The notes beneath the pieces are model-generated. The model saw only the letters and a program-made list of their open reading frames with translations. It made no database searches and had not been told where the DNA came from. 64,000 bases of DNA from Chrysoporthe austroafricana (taxonomy: Eukaryota; Ascomycota; Sordariomycetes; Diaporthales; Cryphonectriaceae), in assembly GCA_001051155.2 (NCBI GenBank), contig JYIP02000009.1:1736001-1800000 (forward strand), written 5' to 3'. Below are positions 33,464-45,811 of the stretch, piece by piece (position 1 is the stretch's first letter; every line of letters begins with the position of its first letter). Made by a program: the position numbers and the translations under genes.

Positions 33464-34840
33464 ATGAAGTCGGTCATTCTTGCTCTCGCGTCCATTACGG
33501 GCGCTCTCGCGCAGAGCGGTGCCTACGGTCAGTGTGGAGGCACCGGGTGGACAGGCGCGACGACGTGTGTGTCTGGATACGTCTGTACTTATGAGAACGA
33601 CTACTATTCTCAATGCATTCCCGGCACCGCGACCACGACTGCCACAAGCGCTACGACTAGCGCTACGAGCACGACCACAGCCGCGTCGACAACATCTACA
33701 TCGCCAGCTACGACATCGGCAGCCTCTGGCAGCTTCAAGTGGTTTGGCGTTGACGAGTCTTGCGCTGAGTTCGGCAGCGGCGAGTATCCAGGCACGTGGG
33801 GGGTTGACTTTATCTTCCCGGACAACTCGAGCCTTCAGGTAGGTTTTTAATTATCGCCAGGCCGGCTTCGACGTGACCATAGCGCTAACAGGCCTATAGA
33901 CGCTCCTAGACCAGGGCTTCAACATCTTCCGGGTGCCGTTCGCCATGGAGCGCATGCTCTCCGAGGAAGACCTCACCAGCGCCCTCGCCCCAGCGTACCT
34001 TGCAAATTATACGGGGACAATCAACTACATCACTAAGAACGGAGGTTGGGCCATTATTGACCCGCACAACTATGGCCGTTTCTACGGTACGGTCATCACC
34101 GACACCGCGGGCTTTCAGACCTTCTGGGAGAACCTAGCAGGTCAATTCAAGGACAATTCCTATGTTATCTTTGATACCAACAATGAGTGAGTATTCCCTC
34201 CATGCTTGCGCCCTTGACGAGCTTGAATATGCGGGCTTCGAAGACTTGTGGCGATCATCGGTAGCTCGTTTTTGATCACCTTACTTTGGCAGGCACTGAC
34301 TCCCAGGTCAATAGATACAACGGCGAAGACCAGTCCCTCGTGTTTGACATGAACCAGGCCGCCATCGACGGCATCCGGGCGGCTGGCGCCACGACTCAGT
34401 ACATCGCAATAGAGGGCAACTACTGGACCGGCGCGTGGGACTGGACCGAGTACAACACAGACCTGGTCAACCTGACGGACTCGGAGAACATGCTCCTGTA
34501 CGAGATGCACCAGTACCTGGACAGCGACTCGTCCGGGACCAGCGACGTCTGCGTCAACTCGACCATCGGCGTGGACCGGGTCACCTCGGCCACGCAGTGG
34601 CTGCAGGAGAACGGCAAGGTGGGCATCCTGGGCGAGTTCGCCGGCGGCGCCAACACGGTCTGCTACGACGCCGTCGAGGGCATGCTGGACTACCTCCAGG
34701 AGAACAGCGACGTCTGGCTGGGCGCGCTCTGGTGGGCTGGTGGTCCCTGGTGGGGCGACACTTTCTACTCGTTCGAGCCCCCATCTGGTGAGGGCTACGT
34801 GTACTACGACTCTTTGCTGGTTGAGTACGTGCCTTCTTAA
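33464..34840 (+). CDS. GH5 endoglucanase with N-terminal CBM1
   Basis: Exons 33464-33838, 33900-34186 and 34315-34840; 395 residues. Signal peptide [19 protein letters not shown]1 cellulose-binding module about 18-53 ([17 protein letters not shown] to QCI, four cysteines); Thr/Ser linker about 54-88; then a GH5 (subfamily 5-like) catalytic domain beginning [22 protein letters not shown] supplies the acid/base Glu221, completed by splicing to [21 protein letters not shown] supplies nucleophile Glu328. [16 protein letters not shown] closes the barrel. It hydrolyses internal beta-1,4 bonds of cellulose outside the cell. Introns of 61 and 128 bp have good junctions. A TATA box lies 70 bp upstream. 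Expression under carbon-catabolite control is expected for the family but is not shown here. Confidence 0.94.
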
Positions 34841-35106
34841 GGTCCGGTTCTGGTCGGTTGAAAGGTCACTCCGGTACACGATGGTGGAGGGTGCTTCGCT
34901 TGTATATATTCAGTGTCTACGGGTAAATACTAGAAATCGAACACAGAGTATTTTCTCTCTTGTATGTTCTCTTCCTTGCGTGTTCTCTCTAGAAATGCTG
35001 CATGGCGAATGCTAGTCGAGCATATTGAATTGTCAGCCTGGAACTAGGCTAACCACATGGCGCCAAATACATCTGTATCCCAATGCAAGGTCAAGTCGTG
35101 CTGCTC

Positions 35107-37863
35107 TCACATGGTCGCACCCGCTGGTTCCTTGCCCTGTACAAGGTTAGAAGACTCTTCAGCATCGCTTGGCTTGACCAGAGATATCGTCAATGCAGGG
35201 TCTTGCGAGTAGACCCGCAGGCAAGCGACACAGACGGCGTTCCACCTGTCCTCGTCCTCGTCTTCCGAATCAGATGACTCGGACTCTTCGTCTCTGCTGT
35301 CGCCATCTTCTGTCGTTTTCTTGTCATCTGTCAAATCATCGCTTTTTTCTTCCTTTTCTTTGTTCTTCCTTTCTGTTGATAAATCAACATCAGTCTTCTC
35401 AGCACCAGGCCCCCGCTCGCCTTCCTCGCTCTGCTCGCCATCGCTAGTGTTGCCATCCACTTCTCCGGTGGCAGCTGGAAGAGCATTCTTGTCTCTGGTG
35501 CGCAAGGCAAGGTCCTTTCTGATCCCGCTGCTGGTCTTTGGAGGACCTCCTTTGTTGAGATCTTCCGCCGCGTCCTCGAACTGCTCGTTTTCTCCATCCT
35601 GCTCCTTGTTATCGCCATCTTTATCTGTTGTGACTTCCACGTCCGCTTCTTCAGGCCTTTCAATGTCCACTTCGACCTCAGATTTGATGCTGGCACGCCT
35701 CTCTTCCTTCTTGCGGTCTCTCCCTTTAGACTTTTTCGCAGCCTTCATCGCCTCGATCTTGAGGTCCTCGTCCGGGATGCCACCTTTCGCGTGGGCCAGA
35801 TCGTATTGCATGCCCACCTGCCTGAGCTTCTGTGGATTCTTCTCTGCAGATTGCTTGACCAAATCCTGGATAGTCGGCTCGTCTTTGTTTCTAGAGGCAG
35901 TGATCTTGGGCAGGACCTCGTAGCGGCCCGACTCGAGCTTGACCTCACAGCTGACAGACCGATTTTCCCAATCGTGCACTGGTCGGACGCGGCAGATGTA
36001 ATCTCCGGGAGCATCGTCCTCCCGTCGAAGCAGGAAGTGAAGATCAAACTTGTATTGCCCGGAAAGGCCCGTGAAATATCGGTCATCCAACTGCGACTTG
36101 TCAGCCAGCTTCGAGTCTCACTTACAGGGCAATAGAGTACGCACCTGTGCCAATACAATGACCACTGTTCCGGCCTTCTTGACCTCTATGACGAACTTGC
36201 TGCGTGAGTATCCTGTAATCCAAGACACATCACAGCTCGTCCATTGTTGGATGACTGTCCATTTCTCATCGAATAGCCGCGTCCGATGAAGGAATTTGAA
36301 GGTTTCTAGCATGTCCTCATAGAGCATCCAGAACACACCGTCGTCGCCAAACTTATAGTCAAGTTTTTTCATCCACTTCAATATTCCAGTAAGCATCTTG
36401 GAAGGTCAAATGTTCCAGGCTGTGTGCTGACAGCACCTGAGAGGCAGGAGACTGCGGAAGCTCGGGCATGAAGAAAATACTCACGTATGGCGTCCACTCG
36501 CTCGAGCCATCCGACCACTTTCCATTCCATACACCTGAACCATCTTTTTGACTTCGCTGTCCCCAGGGGTTTCTATGAGATATTGTCAGAGATAATACAA
36601 AATCTCACGAAATACGAACCTTGAACGTACCTGATTTGGACCAGCCGCACCTTGCCGCCATCCTCGTCAACTTCTTCGGTCGCTCGAAGGATCGAATAAG
36701 CATGTCCTAAGACCACTCCTGAAGCTGATGAGGCGAGACCCATCGCTGATAACGCGAAGACGAAATCTCCATCCCCATAAGCGAGCTCCTTCCACAGCCT
36801 GTCTTTGCTAAGCACCCGCTTGGTTGCTAAGGTCGTAGTGACACCACCGGTCATGTCCTCGACGCCCTCACCACTCCATCCTCCAGCGATAGCATTGTAA
36901 TCGCCATGAGCTTTTGCATAGGCTTTCTCCATCAAGGGAAGCCAGGTCTCATTGGGATCAGAGCAGTGGCTGAAATACAGAGCCTCGGACCCGGTCTGCT
37001 CCTGCAGCCGGTATCTTCGCGCCTTTTGTCCCGTCGGATCGTAGACATCATCCCACTGCCCGAAGTCCGTAGATTTCAGGTATAAATTGTCATCAACCAC
37101 TGTGGAGATCCATTCCCCGTCCCGATGAAAAACAAATCCGTAGACACCGCACTCTTCGTCGCGGGCAACGCAGACTTTTCTCATCAAGTCTTTCCGATAA
37201 GCGATAGTAGCAACGGCTGCGAGCCACCAGCAATCTCCTGCGGAAGTGTTAGTCTAACCAAGCCGGATCGTTCCCCTGCAGTACCTGAGTCAACGCACCA
37301 TTGCTGCCTTGTTGGATGTCGGACGATGAGAACCCATCGATAGTGAACTTGGGCTCTTGGAAAATCCAGTCTAGCCGATGAATAGAGCCGGGCGAATAGT
37401 ACTCGCCACGCCCGACACCCCTATTCTGCTGAGGCGCACGGCGGCGCTGCCTTTCTTCTGGAGTGCCATAGTTCCTTTGCCGCGGCGATGTCTGAGGGTG
37501 CGTGCGTGATCTACTTCTGTCATCCTCTGAGGATTCGTCAACGTACTCCAGCCCGTTCAGACAGTTCTTGAGGCCGTCGAAGTCGGACTCGATGTCGAAG
37601 TCCCCATCCGTAAACTTCTCATTGGTGCGGTAACATTCTCTCACGATTTTCGCGACCTTGTCGCGGCATTCCTCGGCGGCGGCCTCGTAGCTCTCTGCGG
37701 CGTTGCGGGCGGACGAGATGCCCCGCGGATCTGGGTGCTCCGGGAGAAGACTGGCGTACAGCAGGCGGGGAAAGATCGATGTCACCTTGCTGGGCTTCTT
37801 AGTGAAGAACTTGGACCAGAACTCATTGATGTCCGCTTGCGGACCCGTCCAGGACGCCACCAT
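35107..37863 (-). CDS. calpain-type cysteine protease (family C2) with acidic tail
   Basis: Five exons (37863-37299, 37237-36631, 36572-36485, 36396-36145, 36090-35107) total 831 residues. Splicing rebuilds all three catalytic motifs: DIQQGSNGDCWWLAAVATI (Cys191), VVLGHAYSILRA (His367), QIRNPWGQ (Asn392). The later calpain signature YKFGDDGVFWMLYEDML, TRLFDEKW and VLAQLDDRYFTGLSGQY follows, with a C2-like beta domain to about 600. The last 200 residues are charged and disordered, with DEESESSDSEDEDED near the end; no EF-hands or MIT domain are visible, unlike classical calpains and PalB/Rim13. Calcium dependence therefore cannot be assumed. It is an intracellular regulatory protease by family. 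An additional upstream exon cannot be excluded. Confidence 0.9.
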
Positions 37864-38822
37864 CTTGTGTACTTTCCCAGTGGTGTTGATGCTGTGATAG
37901 TTTAAGGTGTCGTGAAGCTCCCTAGAGCATGTAGGAAAATATCCAGGTGGCGCTGAAGTGGCATCGTTGAGGACAGCTTTATTATGCAGTGATGTTCGTT
38001 ATAGTATTACCACCTGATTTACTATGCACGCCGCGTAGGCCAGCTGTACGTGAATTGCGCTAGCGCCGGCACAGCAGGCTGTTTTCCTGTGCTTATGCGG
38101 CGCAGACCTCAGCGAGGATTTTTCCCTATAAGCCCTATTAACCCAATGAAAAGGCTGGTGGGTGTATACGGGTGGGGCGAGCTGAACCGTCCACCGTTAG
38201 ACTTTTTAAAGACCCCTGCGATGAGGACGGACGATGAGCAATTCAGGCAACCGACGTAGCACCTCGATATGCGCGGGACCCGTGGCTGCAACATGGCACG
38301 GAATAGAGCCATTATCAAGCAATGCATCGCAGAGTGGAAACAGACCGCCTGGTAGCGAAGCTACGGATGAGGCTCTGCCGAAGTTGCGGATGAGGCTCTG
38401 CCGGAGCATCTGGCGCATTTTTCTTGAGTGCGCAGCCTAGCGTTCACAGCTGGCGCGCCACATAATTATTTGTCTTCCCAACTCCGTCTTGGAAGTCTTC
38501 TCAAGAAAACCAACAAATGGCCTCCGTCACTAAATATTTCATGTCCCAAGGCTCTTGAAATTCAATGACGAGCTCGTCACCACGGATCAGCATGCCATCC
38601 AGGCTCTTGGCTTGCCGTAAGTCTGGAGTCTAATTTAGAGTCCTTTCCTTATTTTTCCCCAAGCGCTGCACTGATGCGAACATACTATATTTTTCGACGC
38701 CCCCATACACAATGCTATGCTATTAAAAAGTCGCTCTCATCCAAATGACAGGCAATCAGTTGAATTATTATAACTCAACGATCCATTGCGTGCTTCAGTG
38801 CGCGTTGATCCTCTCTCGCCGC
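37864..38822. other. intergenic
   Basis: Upstream of the calpain gene and downstream of the FAD-oxidase gene, both minus strand. No coding signal. A short direct repeat GATGAGGCTCTGCCG occurs twice near 38370-38402. Confidence 0.5.
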
Positions 38823-40562
38823 TCACGTTTCCACCTTCCAAAGCAGAGACCGTGGGCGATTGGCAAACGCCTTCTTGGCAGACTCCTCGTGAGACTTTAT
38901 ATCAGCATCATAGTCTGACTTCGCATCAAAATTCTTCAAGCTTTGGACTCGCTCCACTGTAGCGACAAATGGCTTGGGTAGAGGCGGGTAGGACGTGACC
39001 AGCGATGGAGCCGTCCACTTGATACCGAGACTGTCCAAGACGATGGGGGTCAGATGAGCCGTGGAGAGCAGGATTCGCGGCATACCATGCCCTCCGAACC
39101 CTGCCGCGATGAAATGCCCTTCGTGATCAGGAGCAGGGCCCACGAAGGGAAATGCATCTGCCGTCGGGGCCACGAGGCCTGTCCAGACTCCACCTTGATC
39201 AGCTGGCAGAGCGAACTCGGCTTTCTCGGAGTCGGAAGGCCAGCCAACGACCTCATCTCTCGGCCATGTCTCCATGTATTCAGGCACGCCAGGCAAGTGC
39301 TTGTCGTCCTCGCCGCGCTTCAGCCACTCACGAGGGTAGTGACAGATGACGGACTTGGCACCACCGAGCACGATAGTATTGAACGGGGCTGGAATCTGGA
39401 GGTGGTAGTTCCAGATTTCGTCATCCCAGTGCTGCGCACCAGTGTTCTTGATAAAACCTTCGGGGGCTTTGAGGGCACCGACCGTACTGACTGAGGGAAA
39501 GATGATGTTCGAGTATTCTGGAAGAAGATGCGATGCCCAAGCATTCTGTACTCCCACATTAGCACCGCCGGTCAGTATGCAAAGAGGAGGGTTTGTGAAC
39601 ACAGCACTTACCGTGGCGTGGATGACGGCCTTTGTTCGGACATTCCCTCGTGGTGTCACCACGGTGATCCAGCCATCCCTGTCCTTCTCTGACACTTGCA
39701 ACGCCGGAGTGTTAGCTTGTAGGTTCAGCTTGCCCGTCTCTAGCACAAGCCGAAGCATCGCGTGAACGAATTTGTTTGGCCAGCTGCCCTAAAGTCAGTA
39801 TACGTCAAACGATGCTGGAAGATTTTGACATACACTTGACCAGTGGGATGAACGACGGCCCCAAGACAGCCTTTGATCTGCGTGAAGGCCTCCGCCTCCT
39901 TGGGGTCTTCGATGAATCTGCAGTCGCGAATAACTTCGCCATCCTTGCCGTGGTCCTTGACGAAGGCCTCGTAATTTCCCTTTAGGCGCTGCCATTCTCC
40001 TTCGGTCATAGGAGCGTCAAAAGTCTCCCCGAACTTCAGACAAACTTCCTCGGCCAGTCCCTCCTCCGCGAACGCCTCCTTGAACGCATCAAGGTGGGCC
40101 ATCTCATGCTTGATAAGCTCCAGAGCCCCGTCAGCTCCGAACCGATTCGACCAAGCAACGTACCGCGAGTAAGCATGAGGGCGTAGCTGGCCACCTGGGA
40201 GAAGCCTGTCAATGTTCGTTCTCTGGCCCATCCATGTTCATGTCATTCATAAGATCCTCACCATTTCTGCCTGTCGCACCTCCGCAAATGTCTCGTGCCT
40301 CCAGCATTAGCATCTGGGGGGTCGTGCCATCACTGACGGTGTGCTATATATGTGGCTTCTTAGCATCTATACCTGGGAAATTGCCTAAAAAGACACCCAC
40401 CTTATGCAACCAGTATGCCGCTGAGGCACCGGTATAGCCACTGCCCACAATCACGATTTCACTTTCTGCAGGCAGATCCGTAGTAGACCTGAAGTCTTTA
40501 AGGGGGGAAGCCGCCGCCTCAATCCAATAAGATTTTGAGGGATTTTTTGTAGGGAGCACCAT
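38823..40562 (-). CDS. FAD-dependent amine oxidase (DAO fold)
   Basis: Five exons (40562-40401, 40343-40262, 40194-39836, 39788-39612, 39545-38823) total 500 residues. Motifs: EIVIVGSGYTGASAAYWLHK (FAD-binding GxGxxG), then LMLEARDICGGATGRNGGQL spanning an intron and RPHAYSRY, then a DAO-fold core with VAPTADAFPFVGPAPDHEG and IAAGFGGHGMPR (C-terminal FAD contact). This pattern is common in fungal FAD-dependent oxidoreductases resembling gamma-glutamylputrescine or sarcosine oxidases; the true substrate is unknown. The third intron uses CAA|GTGTAT rather than the better-looking GTATGT two bases later, because only that keeps the frame. The UNC93-like transporter gene lies 660 bp upstream on the same strand. 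Confidence 0.88.
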
Positions 40563-41223
40563 GCTGTTCACTGTTGTGCTTCGAGCTCAATTTGGTTGGG
40601 GTGCAGAACCAATGCCACGCCGGTGGGATTGTGGTAGGTGAGTTAAGGATGACGGACAGCTTCTTGCAGAAACAATTCGCAAGACGAAGGTGCCACTTAT
40701 GAAATATTTCAAACTGGGGTTCGCCGTCTTCTACTAGGTAAGGATAATAAAGTTAATCCAAATGTACACAAGGAGCGTTCCGCCGGATCCCTGGCTTTGC
40801 CGTGCCGCGACCATGTACTACGACATGAGACGATGATGGCCTCATTTGCCCCCATTGCCGCAAGACTACATTCTCGGGCGCGGTGTGCCGGCTCACGGAG
40901 TGAATGCTACGGCGAGTGGATCCTGTCCAGACCTTCCCCATGGGTTGCCGGCGGTGCCTGTCAAGCTGTGGGTCACCTCTATGTCAGGTTGGCGCCCACA
41001 GGATCCGATAAGACAGACCGGCTCGGTGCCGGATAGCTTACCCGGACAGGAGGCCACCGGGGTGTGCATGAAAGACGCCTAGTCATGTTCTAATGGCAGG
41101 CGGAGAGATCAACGCAGATAAGTAAAGACGGCTGGATATTGACTGTGGCTGGGTGCTCACGCGACCGAAATCGCAACATCTGTTGGGAATACCATCTTGT
41201 CATTGCCACGCTAGGGAGCCTGC
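40563..41223. other. intergenic
   Basis: Between the co-oriented transporter and FAD-oxidase genes; promoter region of the latter. No coding signal. Confidence 0.5.
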
Positions 41224-42999
41224 TCATGCCTCGTCGACCTTCTTATTCCCGTCCTTCACCGGGTCCTCGATTGCGTCGATATCAATCTCAGCTGGCATTT
41301 CCGGCACCATCCTGATCAACATTACCATACAAGGAATAGCCAGAATCAGCACTGCGCAATTGACGTAGAAGGGCTTCCGGGGATCACTGCCATAAGTTGA
41401 GTTGATGGCGTATGAGACAGCCTGCCCGGCCGTTTCAAAACCTCGAAACAACCCGCCAGTCCTTGCGCTCGACTTAACGTCCGTCGAGAATGTGCCCAGT
41501 ATCCAGTAAAGAGACAGTTGCGTCCAGTACCCGGTAGTGAAAATGATGAGGTATGGCACGTAAGCCTCGGCCCATCGCTTGCCATCCAGCCCGTAGTCGA
41601 GTGACGCGGTGCCCGTGCCGAACTTGCTGTACTCAATGCCGATCCAGATGAAACAGCCGGCTTGTGGTATCAGCCACAGGATGAAGGCCAGCCATGCCCG
41701 TTGGGCTTGGGACCACCTCTTCATGTCCAGGAGCTTCCCGTAAGCCATAACCATAATGATAGTGATGATTGGGATAATGAGAGTCGATAGTGCGCGAGCG
41801 CGAACTGAGAAGTGGAGAGACAGGTATGTCCCCATCGTTCCCCCGTAGAAGAACGAATAGAAGGCTGGAATAAACACAAGCCAGGTCTTTCTCCGTTGGG
41901 CATGTTGCCAGAGCGCCCTGAACTCTTCTTTCCACGTTACTGTTCCAGTTGACGGAACGGGAGACCCGTCTCTGCGGCGGACCTTCTGCGTTGGCGAGAG
42001 CAGGAAAGCCCACACGGGGCCGGAACACTCGAACGCCACGAAGATGAGGTAGGTCGCCCACGCGATTCCACCAGATGACGATGTTGAATAGTTGGTCGCA
42101 AAGTTGATGGCCCCACCAATAACGCTTCCAGAGTTACGCATCGCTGACCAAATGCCGAGATAGAACCCTCTGTCGTCCTGGTGAGGATAGGACAGCATTG
42201 CCGTGGTCTCAGCCACATATAGGAAGCCGCTAGTGAAGCCGCCCAAGATCTGGGAGAACAGCAGATACCAGTTGACGCTGTACCTAGCACTGACGTAGTA
42301 GCTAGATCCTGACAATGGAAATGTCACCGCTGCGATCATACAGCTCCACTTGATACCGATTTTGTTAATGAGGGGGCCGCCGATCAGCGTGACCAGGCAT
42401 CCAGAGGCGTAGTTAAGAGCATTCGACAAATTACTCAGGTACGCTTTAAACAGTCAGCGGTATCCGGAGAAATGCAATTAGATGAATAGGCATTTGCAGT
42501 GTTGCCCTCCGGCATAGGCGATGAGGCCGTCGAGATTGTGCACTCCGTCAGGATGTTCAGGAAACATACGAGAAGAAAGACCTCCGCCGCCCAAATTTGA
42601 GATTGCATCGGACATCGCTGGGCCCACGAACGAGATGGCGCCGAATCTGTCAATTCAAAAGTTAATATATGAGGTGTCTTTTCAAACATGGAAATATCGC
42701 TCGTTTCGGCCGCCCAGGGTGCCGAGTTCCTCTGAAGAAGTCGACCCTTTAAGCCAAGCCCGACGGGATACCGGCAAAGGTCTGCTTAATTTGATGACCT
42801 TCGCCATGAGAGGTTTAAATACGTACAGAATCATCTGAAATAGCACTCCGCGAAAGAATTTGGTGGATCTGCTGCTGGATAAGTAGGCGGCATCGACTTC
42901 AACAACTTCAGTCGCTACGTTAGAATCGACTTTCGAGATCGTCTGCTGCTCACGTCCCTTGTCGCTGTCAGCGACAGCGACCTTGTCTTGGGAATCCAT
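41224..42999 (-). CDS. UNC93-like major facilitator transporter
   Basis: Three exons (42999-42827, 42646-42570, 42443-41224) give 489 residues. A charged cytosolic N-terminus (about 45 residues) precedes FFRGVLFQMILFGAISFVGP and AMSDAISNLGGGGLSSPYLS, formed by splicing, then ALNYASGCLVTLIGGPLINK IGIKW. About eleven to twelve hydrophobic segments follow, with the family-typical QDDRGFYLGIWSAMRNSGSV loop and FRGFETAGQAVSYAINS near the end. Fungal UNC93-like (DUF895) proteins are plasma-membrane carriers of mostly unknown cargo. Proximity to the FAD oxidase suggests a nitrogenous substrate, as inference only. Confidence 0.88.
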
Positions 43000-44437
43000 G
43001 CTGTATGCGTGGGAGGATGTGTTCGATGGCCGGTTGCTGCGCGAACGCAACCCAGACTGAAAGGAAGTGGAATCTCGAGCTCAGCAATGAGGACCGAGGG
43101 GCCTCTGACCTTGCTACATGCACATATAAGTAAGTGGGGTAAAGACTTCGGGCTTCATGACAATTATGTTTAGCTTGATTGGTGCTGCAGAGTCTTCTGT
43201 TATGTTTCATTGAATACGAGATAAGCAAATCGGCCCCATTGTTTGTTACTTTATTGTTACCTGAGGGGGTGCGCCTAAGGTTCCAGGCGTATTCCCGATA
43301 GCTAGGGTGGTATGCTAAGGGTAGGTGATACGCGTGACTATATCAGGATTACTAGACCGGCAAGCGACCGTACCGGGTGAGATAGCAATATCCGGTAGCG
43401 ACCAGTTGAAGGAGATATCATATCGCCATTTGGATAAAGCGCAGACATATGCTACGCACTAGGACATTGACTATGCTTCCGTTGTTTAACAAGATAGCAA
43501 CAAAAGTCCAATCAACCATCCCAGATGAAACGCGCGGCGCTGCCTCGGCAGCAGACGATCCAGGACGACGATCCGGTAGCAATGCATATCATCAAGTGGT
43601 GGCGATATGAGCGGCCACTATGAGAGGTTGCTAATACAGCTCTAATCAATCCGGCTGGACTTGGGAGCGTCTATCTACCCAAATATCTCTACCATCCTTC
43701 CCGATAGCAGGTCTATTGTTTCGAACTTCCGGCCAAAATATAATCTTGCTACATATTGCTTTCTCGCGGATCAAAGTCGTGTACTTTGGATGGGCAAGGT
43801 CGAGAATAGGAGCGAGTGCGGAAAGCTACATCTCAAACTGATCTCGCTGCCAGACCTCTCCAGCTGGCCGAGGGCCTGGACGCATCTGTGGTCTTACCAG
43901 AGAGGTCATTAGGAGCCTGTTAGACCTTGTTGGTTGTCTCCAGTTCTAGACCATCTACTGTCCTGATATCGTTAGTGCACAATAGAAATCTCGTTCCCTG
44001 TTTCCCAGAGACAGGGAGCGGGCAATGTTGGTGGCCCATGCTGTGCTGTATGGAGGCTCCATCCATCTCAAATTGGTCACTATTTACCGTCAACATCGCT
44101 AGGAATGTCCGTTGGTTCACCACGCCATCTACGCGTCTTCATATATTATCACGAGCCGTCTCAACCGCCGAAAATGACTCACATCGATCAGTAGGAGCTC
44201 TAACAAGGGGTCACGGCCATATCGTCACTAACATATTCTGCTTCTCCTTCTCGTCATACAAGCCACTAACATCTCGTCACCTTTATGTAGTCACCGCTAA
44301 AAACTCGAACAGGGTGTGCTTAGCTGTTATGCCGCCATATACTCGAAGCCACACCCATTTTCTGGCTCGGGCAATAATATGTGTTTCACAATTGGTAGAT
44401 GCAATGACACCGCTGGTCCAGCTCAGCCTCGTCGATA
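43000..44437. other. intergenic
   Basis: Upstream of the transporter gene. No recognised coding or repeat structure. Confidence 0.45.
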
Positions 44438-45067
44438 TTGGCCCTTAGGCTAGGGTCGGCACCAGCCGGTCCAAATGCAACGAGACATTCCCGGACTTCC
44501 GGACGTTCCTACCCTCGAGCGCTAGGATTACGAAGTCTCGCCCCCCCCCCTAGGGATATACTATCCCCTTTCAAATTCTGGAAAATCAAGCTCGGGCCCC
44601 AAGTTATCGCTTGCTTGAGGAGCGAGCTCCCGTTTTCGGGAACACGTGGGGAGCTCGTCATTGGCCAGTTCAATGTCGAGAAAGACACGAGGCTGAGGCA
44701 GCCGAACGCTAGTGACCTCCTGCTCGGCTTCTGGGTCCATACAATGAACTTTGAGGTGCACTTGATTTGGAGCGTATCGGTCACCCTAGTCTCCTTGCAG
44801 CTCATCTTTGACCTCACGTCGAGAGTATACGCTTGCATGGGTACGCCATTGTGGCGGCCACTGGGGCTTAGAAAAACAGGGCAATCCCAGGGGGAGCGGA
44901 GAGTGTTCAGTATACTTGCATCTACAAAGTATCCCATGATAGCTCAGTCTGTGCTGGATGAATGTGTCAAATACAAGCAGACAGCCAACATTCGACGCGA
45001 GATCGAAGGATTCGACTTTGTTCCGGGAATCGCCTTCCCAAACCGCCGGGGTATGACTTCTAGATGA
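44438..45067 (+). pseudogene. decayed paralogue of the gene at 45812-46597
   Basis: The open frame of 209 codons has no ATG near its start (it opens on TTG); the first ATG falls late, at TMNFEVHL. Its order of motifs follows the downstream gene: PPPRD, GTRGELVIGQFNVE, ASDLLLGFWVHTM, a long middle, STKYPMIAQSVLDE, then IEGFDFVPGIAFPN, against PPPTD, GRNKELVVDYIDLA, ASQLLLDFWTRTL, SSKFGKMAARMAED, VEAFEFRPSTDIAFNF in the other. The middle segment has become more hydrophobic and less charged. It is also less GC-rich. It may be a relic or a real gene with an unseen first exon. Function unknown. Confidence 0.55.
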
Positions 45068-45811
45068 CATTTAGCGATGTAGAGGAGGAATTTAACACAG
45101 ACCCAGCTATTTAGGCTTTCTCAACAGATTTCAGGGGTCCTTAACGCCGTTTCCTCTGTCATTAATTGTCTGACTGCGCAGCTCCCGCCGTTCCATACAG
45201 GTAGAAAGAAAGACGGGTAGGAGATATTAGCCTCTGAGAATCTATATACAATTACATTTAAACAACTTTATGCCAGGACACCTCCAATGGCTTAAACTTC
45301 GCCAAGCGTGGACTGCCGGTCTTGTAGACCAAGAGAAGCCACGCGCCATCTCTCGTCAAATAGCACATGCGCCGAGGCCCTTTTTTCCCTGTAGAAACGA
45401 GGCGTCCGTGAGAACTATAGTATATCACTGCAGCTAACTAACACAATGCAGCTTTGGTAATACCGTTCTGACACAGGCTACCATAGGCATTAGTCACACG
45501 TGTAATGAGGCTGATTAGGCAAGGTCATTGCCGCGGCCAAGAGTGCCAGTCACGAACTTCCAAGGCACTTGATACAGAGATGAATATCTCGCAAGGAAAT
45601 ATAAATTGAGGCTTGATGCCCGGAAATGTACGGTGAAACTATCAGTTGTATCACGAACCCTCAGTGCTACTCGGATCCGTCTACTGTGGTCCGTGAAGTG
45701 TACGACACGAGCCATCGGCCATCATTGCTGAGAAGAAGAAATTACGGCACAGTGTTGTCGATATTCCTAAGACCGAGAGCCTCTGAAAAAAACACAATAC
45801 TGACCAGAAAT
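45068..45811. other. intergenic between tandem paralogues
   Basis: AT-rich, with no coding signal that I trust. An in-frame ATG at 45626 could extend the downstream gene by 62 codons, but that segment lacks similarity to the paralogue and is less GC-rich. Confidence 0.45.

Noticed and set aside
45626..45811. 62-codon N-terminal extension of the unknown gene
   Set aside because: Different composition and no match to the paralogue; the ATG at 45812 is preferred.
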